Below, one piece after another: positions 45,245 to 48,520 of a stretch of DNA of 48,520 bases. Positions within the stretch are counted from its first letter, which is position 1, and each line of letters opens with the position of its first letter. The notes under the pieces are model-generated. The model worked only from the letters and a program-made list of their open reading frames with translations, was not told where the DNA came from and ran no database searches. A program made the position numbers and the translations under genes. Source of the stretch: Duncaniella sp. (GTDB taxonomy: Bacteria; Bacteroidota; Bacteroidia; Bacteroidales; Muribaculaceae); assembly GCA_029060405.1 (NCBI GenBank), contig JAIDUB010000082.1:1-48520 (forward strand), given 5' to 3'.

Positions 45245-45499
45245 ATGAGCGTAATTATCAACGTTGATAAGAAGGTTGAAGATATCATTTCCATGCTCTC
45301 GGAAGGCTACACTGAAGACGACTTTCTTAAAAAGTTTCGCGAAGTCTATCCTAAAGATTACGACAAATGTATGAAAAGATTCCTTGATGAAGAGCGTCAC
45401 ACGAAACCGGACAAAACACATCTCATGCGAGACCCTGATCATCACATAAAATGCGCTTTACGCTCATATCTCAGCCGAAAACTTAGCACAAAACAATAA
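45245..45499 (+). CDS. Small unknown protein
   Basis: An 84-residue acidic/basic mixed protein starting MSVIINVDKKVEDIISMLSEGY; I use the ATG at 45245 rather than a TTG ten codons upstream. It has no signal peptide or recognisable domain. FLKKFREVYPKDYDKCMKRF suggests a helical fold. It sits between the frameshifted gene and the BspA-like gene, 24 bases before the latter, in AT-rich DNA. Confidence 0.6.
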   Translation: MSVIINVDKKVEDIISMLSEGYTEDDFLKKFREVYPKDYDKCMKRFLDEERHTKPDKTHLMRDPDHHIKCALRSYLSRKLSTKQ

Positions 45500-45523
45500 T
45501 AATTAAAACAGTCAATCATAACT

Positions 45524-47164
45524 ATGAACAAGCTATTTACAAAATTATTTACCCTATGCGTGATATTATCGTCATGCTTTACAGCACTTGCCTACGAGAT
45601 CGAAGTAGACGGGATTTATTATTATTTTTACTCTCTTTCTGATTCTTCTTGTAGGGTGACTTCTGGAGAAAAGAAATATACTGGTAATATTGTAATACCA
45701 GCTCAGATACAGTATAATAACAAATCTTTAGATGTTATTGGAATTGGATATGGAGCTTTCAGAGGCTGTTCATCTCTTGAATCTGTCGTAATTCCCAATT
45801 CCGTTACAGGTATTGGCTCGTATGCCTTCGAGGACTGCTCTTCTCTGCAATCAGTTGAAATCCCTAACTCCGTTACGAGCATCTATGATTATGCTTTCAG
45901 CGGCTGCTCATCACTACAATCAATCGACATTCCAAACTCCGTCATAAGTATCGGGGAGAGAGCTTTCAGAGACTGTTCTTCGCTGCAATCAATCGAAATC
46001 CCTAACTCCGTTACGAGCATCTTTGATTATGCTTTCAGCGGCTGCTCATTACTACAATCAATCGAAATTCCAAACTCTGTCACAAGTATCGGGGGGTGTG
46101 CTTTCAGCGGCTGTTCTTCTCTGCAATCCGTTGTAATTCCCAATTCTATCACGAAAATCGATTCTTATGTTTTCAGCGGCTGCTCATCACTGCAATCCAT
46201 CGTAATTCCTAATTCTGTTACGAGTATCGGGTATAACGCTTTCGCAAGCTGCTCATCTCTGCAATCCGCCGTAATTCCCAACTCGGTCACGTATCTCTCC
46301 GGATTCAGCGGCTGTTCTTCTCTACAATCAATCGAAATTCCAAATTCCGTTACGAGTATCGGGTATAGTGCTTTCACCGGCTGTTCTTCTCTTGAATCCA
46401 TTGAAATCCCAAATTCCGTCACGACAATTGGTGAAGAGGCTTTTAGGAACTGTCAGAATTTAAAAAGTATAAAACTTAGTGAAAACCTTGAAAAAATCTC
46501 ATTCGGACTTATCCGAGGATGCACATCATTAAGTTCTCTTACAATACCCAAAGCAATAAAATATATAGTACAAGAGTGGTATAATAAAGATACTGGATTT
46601 GAGTGTCATTGGTTATATGGGTGCATCAATTTAAAATCTATGTTTTTTGAATTTAATTCTCATGAATTGGTATTCACAGAGAGAGATAAAACTGCTGCTA
46701 TAGCAATAGACGACTGGACTAATCAATTGGAAAAAATATATTTAGATCGAGAACTTACCGAAAATATTACAAACCTTGATTCATTAAAAGAACTGATCAT
46801 AGGAGAAAATTGCGATAACGTATGCGCTGCTATTAAATATGCACCAAATTTAACCAATATATCAAGTTATGCAATAATTCCGCCAACGATCCCTGCTGCA
46901 GCTAATCGTCAATATCTAAATGTCGAAGTTGTTGTTCCCGTCGGAACTTTAGAAGACTATCAGAATGCCGACGTATGGAAGAATTTCCGTAACATCAGGG
47001 AAATGGATCAGGAAGAAGCAGAGATTGATGATATAATCACTGACGAGCATAAGAAGGAAACAGCCCGTTATAATCTTCAGGGTAAAGAGGTAAATGGAGA
47101 TTATAAAGGTTTGGTAATTATCAGATATTCCGACGGCACTTCACGCAAAGTTATCAATAAATAA
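45524..47164 (+). CDS. BspA-like leucine-rich-repeat surface protein
   Basis: A 546-residue exported protein (MNKLFTKLFTLCVILSSCFTALA). Ten LRR_5 units of 23 residues (one of 21) run from 88 to 315 with consensus IEIPNSVTSIGxxAFSGCSSLQS. Less regular repeats follow. The end, RYNLQGKEVNGDYKGLVIIRYSDGTSRKVINK, resembles the C-terminal sorting domain of Bacteroidales surface proteins. Such proteins bind host proteins or other cells. It is far richer in A+T than neighbours and lies between IS30 copies, which fits transfer. Confidence 0.92.
   Translation: MNKLFTKLFTLCVILSSCFTALAYEIEVDGIYYYFYSLSDSSCRVTSGEKKYTGNIVIPAQIQYNNKSLDVIGIGYGAFRGCSSLESVVIPNSVTGIGSYAFEDCSSLQSVEIPNSVTSIYDYAFSGCSSLQSIDIPNSVISIGERAFRDCSSLQSIEIPNSVTSIFDYAFSGCSLLQSIEIPNSVTSIGGCAFSGCSSLQSVVIPNSITKIDSYVFSGCSSLQSIVIPNSVTSIGYNAFASCSSLQSAVIPNSVTYLSGFSGCSSLQSIEIPNSVTSIGYSAFTGCSSLESIEIPNSVTTIGEEAFRNCQNLKSIKLSENLEKISFGLIRGCTSLSSLTIPKAIKYIVQEWYNKDTGFECHWLYGCINLKSMFFEFNSHELVFTERDKTAAIAIDDWTNQLEKIYLDRELTENITNLDSLKELIIGENCDNVCAAIKYAPNLTNISSYAIIPPTIPAAANRQYLNVEVVVPVGTLEDYQNADVWKNFRNIREMDQEEAEIDDIITDEHKKETARYNLQGKEVNGDYKGLVIIRYSDGTSRKVINK
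45785..46468 (+). repeat. 69-bp coding repeats of the BspA-like protein
   Basis: Ten near-identical 69-base units (one 63-base) encode the leucine-rich repeats. Stretches such as CAATTCCGTTACGAG recur, so unequal recombination could change repeat number. Confidence 0.85.
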
Positions 47165-47173
47165 TTGACTGAC

Positions 47174-47305
47174 ATGGATAACGAATTAATAGCTATCGCG
47201 ATTGATAAATACCTGCGTGATCAATACAATCCTCATCTTATCGCAAAGATTGTCAACAAAGAGATTATCGCAGATTCTACCTGCAAGTGTAAAATTAAGC
47301 AATAA
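47174..47305 (+). pseudogene. Small gene truncated by the IS30 insertion
   Basis: The frame starts MDNELIAIAIDKYLRDQYNPHLIAKIVNKE nine bases after the BspA-like stop. After 35 residues it enters the IS30 end at 47279 and stops eight codons later. The native C-terminus is therefore missing; no continuation is recognised beyond the right IS end. Confidence 0.55.
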
Positions 47306-48237
47306 ATTTGAAGACCTCCACGACCGGGGATGAAAAACCAAGTTTCAGCCTCGGTCTTTTGTTTATTTTGATGATAACTTCTTTAAGCATCTGATCTGAG
47401 ATTATATCGAAGTCTGTACCCTTCGGGATATACTGCCTTATCAGCTTGTTGTGGTACTCAATACAACCTTTTTCCAATGAAGCTTATGGATGAGCAAAGA
47501 ATATTTTGGCTTTGAGACGTTTGACAATGATTAAATGTTTAGCGAACTCACTACCGTTGTCGGGGGTAATTGATCTTATCTTGCCTATATATGGCAGCAG
47601 CATAAGTATAACAGCATTAGCTAAGGCCGTTGCATTTTTTCCTTCAGGTAGTTTCTTCGCTAATATAAAGTTTGTATTCCTCTCTACTAATGTCACGATT
47701 GCACACTTGCCGTCTTTGCCGACTATCGTATCCATCTCAAAATCTTCCGGTGTGGTTCCATTCCGTTCCGCCGGACGTTCGTCTATCACAGTGCGATTTT
47801 GCACTGCTATATACGTCGCCGAGACCTGACACTTACAGTTTTTGAGGTGATGACGACATTGTTTCCAAAGGTCTCCTCCATTTTCTTTGTCTGCACGTAT
47901 GTAAGCGTATATGGTTTCCACGCAGACACTCGGCTTTCCGGTTATACGCAGGTAGCCCGAGATCTGTTCAGGAGACCACTGCTCCCAAGTCATCTTGGTT
48001 CGTATGAAATTACGTACCTCAATGGTTAAGTTACGGTAGTTCCTCAATCTACGTTGACGGTCTGTAGCTTTTACCTGTGCCTGCTGATAGTGGTAGCCAC
48101 GTTGACCACTATTGCGCTTTAACTCCCTGCAGAGTGTCGATTGGGAGACGCCGATGGTCTGTGCAATTTCTTTTCTGCCGGAGTAACATATCTATTGTGT
48201 ATCTTTACTCCGCGGTTAGGTGATTATATTTTTTCAT
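47295..48237 (-). pseudogene. IS30-family transposase, inactivated
   Basis: The gene starts MKKYNHLTAE at 48237. A TAA at 48205-48207 replaces an expected Gln codon, a small deletion shifts the frame near 48175-48185, and a TAA at 47484-47486 replaces the Tyr of FFAHPY. Between them lies the usual IS30 core, with KRNSGQRGYHYQQAQ, the catalytic DFEMDTIVG and TPDNGSEF. The tail LEKGCIEYHNKLIRQYIPKGTDF follows the last stop. Three lesions imply a dead element. Confidence 0.9.
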
Positions 48238-48266
48238 TTTAGCAACACAAAGTTACTTAATCGCAG

Positions 48267-48289
48267 GGAGACTTCGGTCTCCTTTTTTT
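48267..48289 (+). terminator. UUCG-loop terminator inside the IS30 right end
   Basis: GGAGAC (48267-48272), loop TTCG, GTCTCC (48277-48282), then seven T. It is a textbook intrinsic terminator on the plus strand at the edge of the element, able to stop reading through it. Confidence 0.85.
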
Positions 48290-48300
48290 GTGTTGCAGGT

Positions 48301-48520
48301 TTTTTCCGGTTAAAAAATTCCATTGAACTAAGGCTCTCAAAGGTGGCTACTCAGTCACCTCGGCACGCAGTCTTCCCCCCGGGGGAAGAGTAAGAAAATG
48401 TCCGTTGCACTTCTTATTGGAACTTTTGATAAAATATTCGATACACGGCTCTTTCATTTAAACTTAAAGTAACGACATAATCTCCCTTACCCGGTTCAGT
48501 ACGAATCGGGTAAATTTTCA
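48301..48520. other. Right-edge non-coding stretch
   Basis: About 220 bases without a supported gene. A short palindrome CTTCCCCC/GGGGGAAG lies at 48372-48388. Confidence 0.5.

Larger units (their letters stand above)
47279..48300 (-). mobile_element. IS30-family insertion sequence, degenerate
   Basis: About 1.02 kb, the usual IS30 size. The ends share ACCTGCAA (47279-47286) and TTGCAGGT (48293-48300) in inverted orientation. It holds a broken transposase gene on the minus strand and a terminator hairpin near the right end. I see no clear target-site duplication. Confidence 0.8.

Overview
The window looks like a chromosome segment of a Bacteroidales bacterium, probably a Muribaculaceae-type gut anaerobe; the family assignment is inference. 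The evidence is the repeated Bacteroidota promoter layout (TTG, 19-20 bp, TAnnTTTG), weak Shine-Dalgarno signals, an SDR-type mannonate oxidoreductase, a BspA-like leucine-rich-repeat protein, paired DUF3857 proteins, a GH3-type protein, and rubrerythrin/rubredoxin for anaerobic oxygen defence. I saw no rRNA, tRNA or CRISPR array.

Layout. 1-3.5 kb: the end of folC, a hexuronate pair (uxuA and an SDR mannonate oxidoreductase), a secreted alpha/beta hydrolase and a DUF488 gene. 3.6-11.5 kb: a redox, thiol and metal block with rubredoxin, a small HD alarmone-hydrolase-like gene, a divergent locus (oxidoreductase, radical SAM/SPASM enzyme and Cys-rich ACG-repeat peptide facing an HxlR regulator and a DUF5131 protein), rubrerythrin, a P1B metal ATPase and a DJ-1 protein. 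11.5-18.2 kb, minus strand: an ATP-grasp-like protein, a C1 peptidase, RNase R and GyrB. 18.4-24 kb: a porin, a GNAT/antitoxin-like pair, fmt, a DUF5060-type glycosidase and a polyprenyl synthase. 24.2-27.8 kb: a Fur regulator, purA, DUF1015 and a secreted TonB-domain protein. 28-31.1 kb: asnS and an rRNA pseudouridine synthase with a 330-residue low-complexity RNA-binding-like extension. 31.1-32.1 kb: non-coding, holding a 300-bp palindrome-rich element with 17-bp terminal inverted repeats. 32.1-37.7 kb: an active/inactive transglutaminase pair and a GH3-type protein. 37.8-41.4 kb: prmC-recX-comF and a FadL-like channel. 41.5-42.6 kb: non-coding, packed with hairpins. 42.6-44.3 kb: rpsU, an atypical response regulator and rnhB. 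44.4-48.5 kb: an AT-rich accessory island with a BspA-like protein and two small genes, bounded by two degenerate IS30-family copies.

The most interesting locus is 4.5-8.2 kb. A 59-residue peptide too small for routine gene calling carries two AACGSACGAG blocks. It lies upstream of a radical SAM/SPASM maturase, with a minus-strand-specific hairpin between them. The maturase overlaps an MDR-type oxidoreductase by ATGA. A palindrome sits immediately upstream of the promoter, and a divergent HxlR regulator with a conserved N-terminal Cys follows. I read this as a redox-controlled, radical-SAM-modified peptide system. Other highlights are a receiver domain with Glu at the phosphoacceptor site, a pseudo-transglutaminase beside an active one, promoters that predict almost leaderless mRNAs for fur, fmt and prmC, and the repeat-rich intergenic regions.
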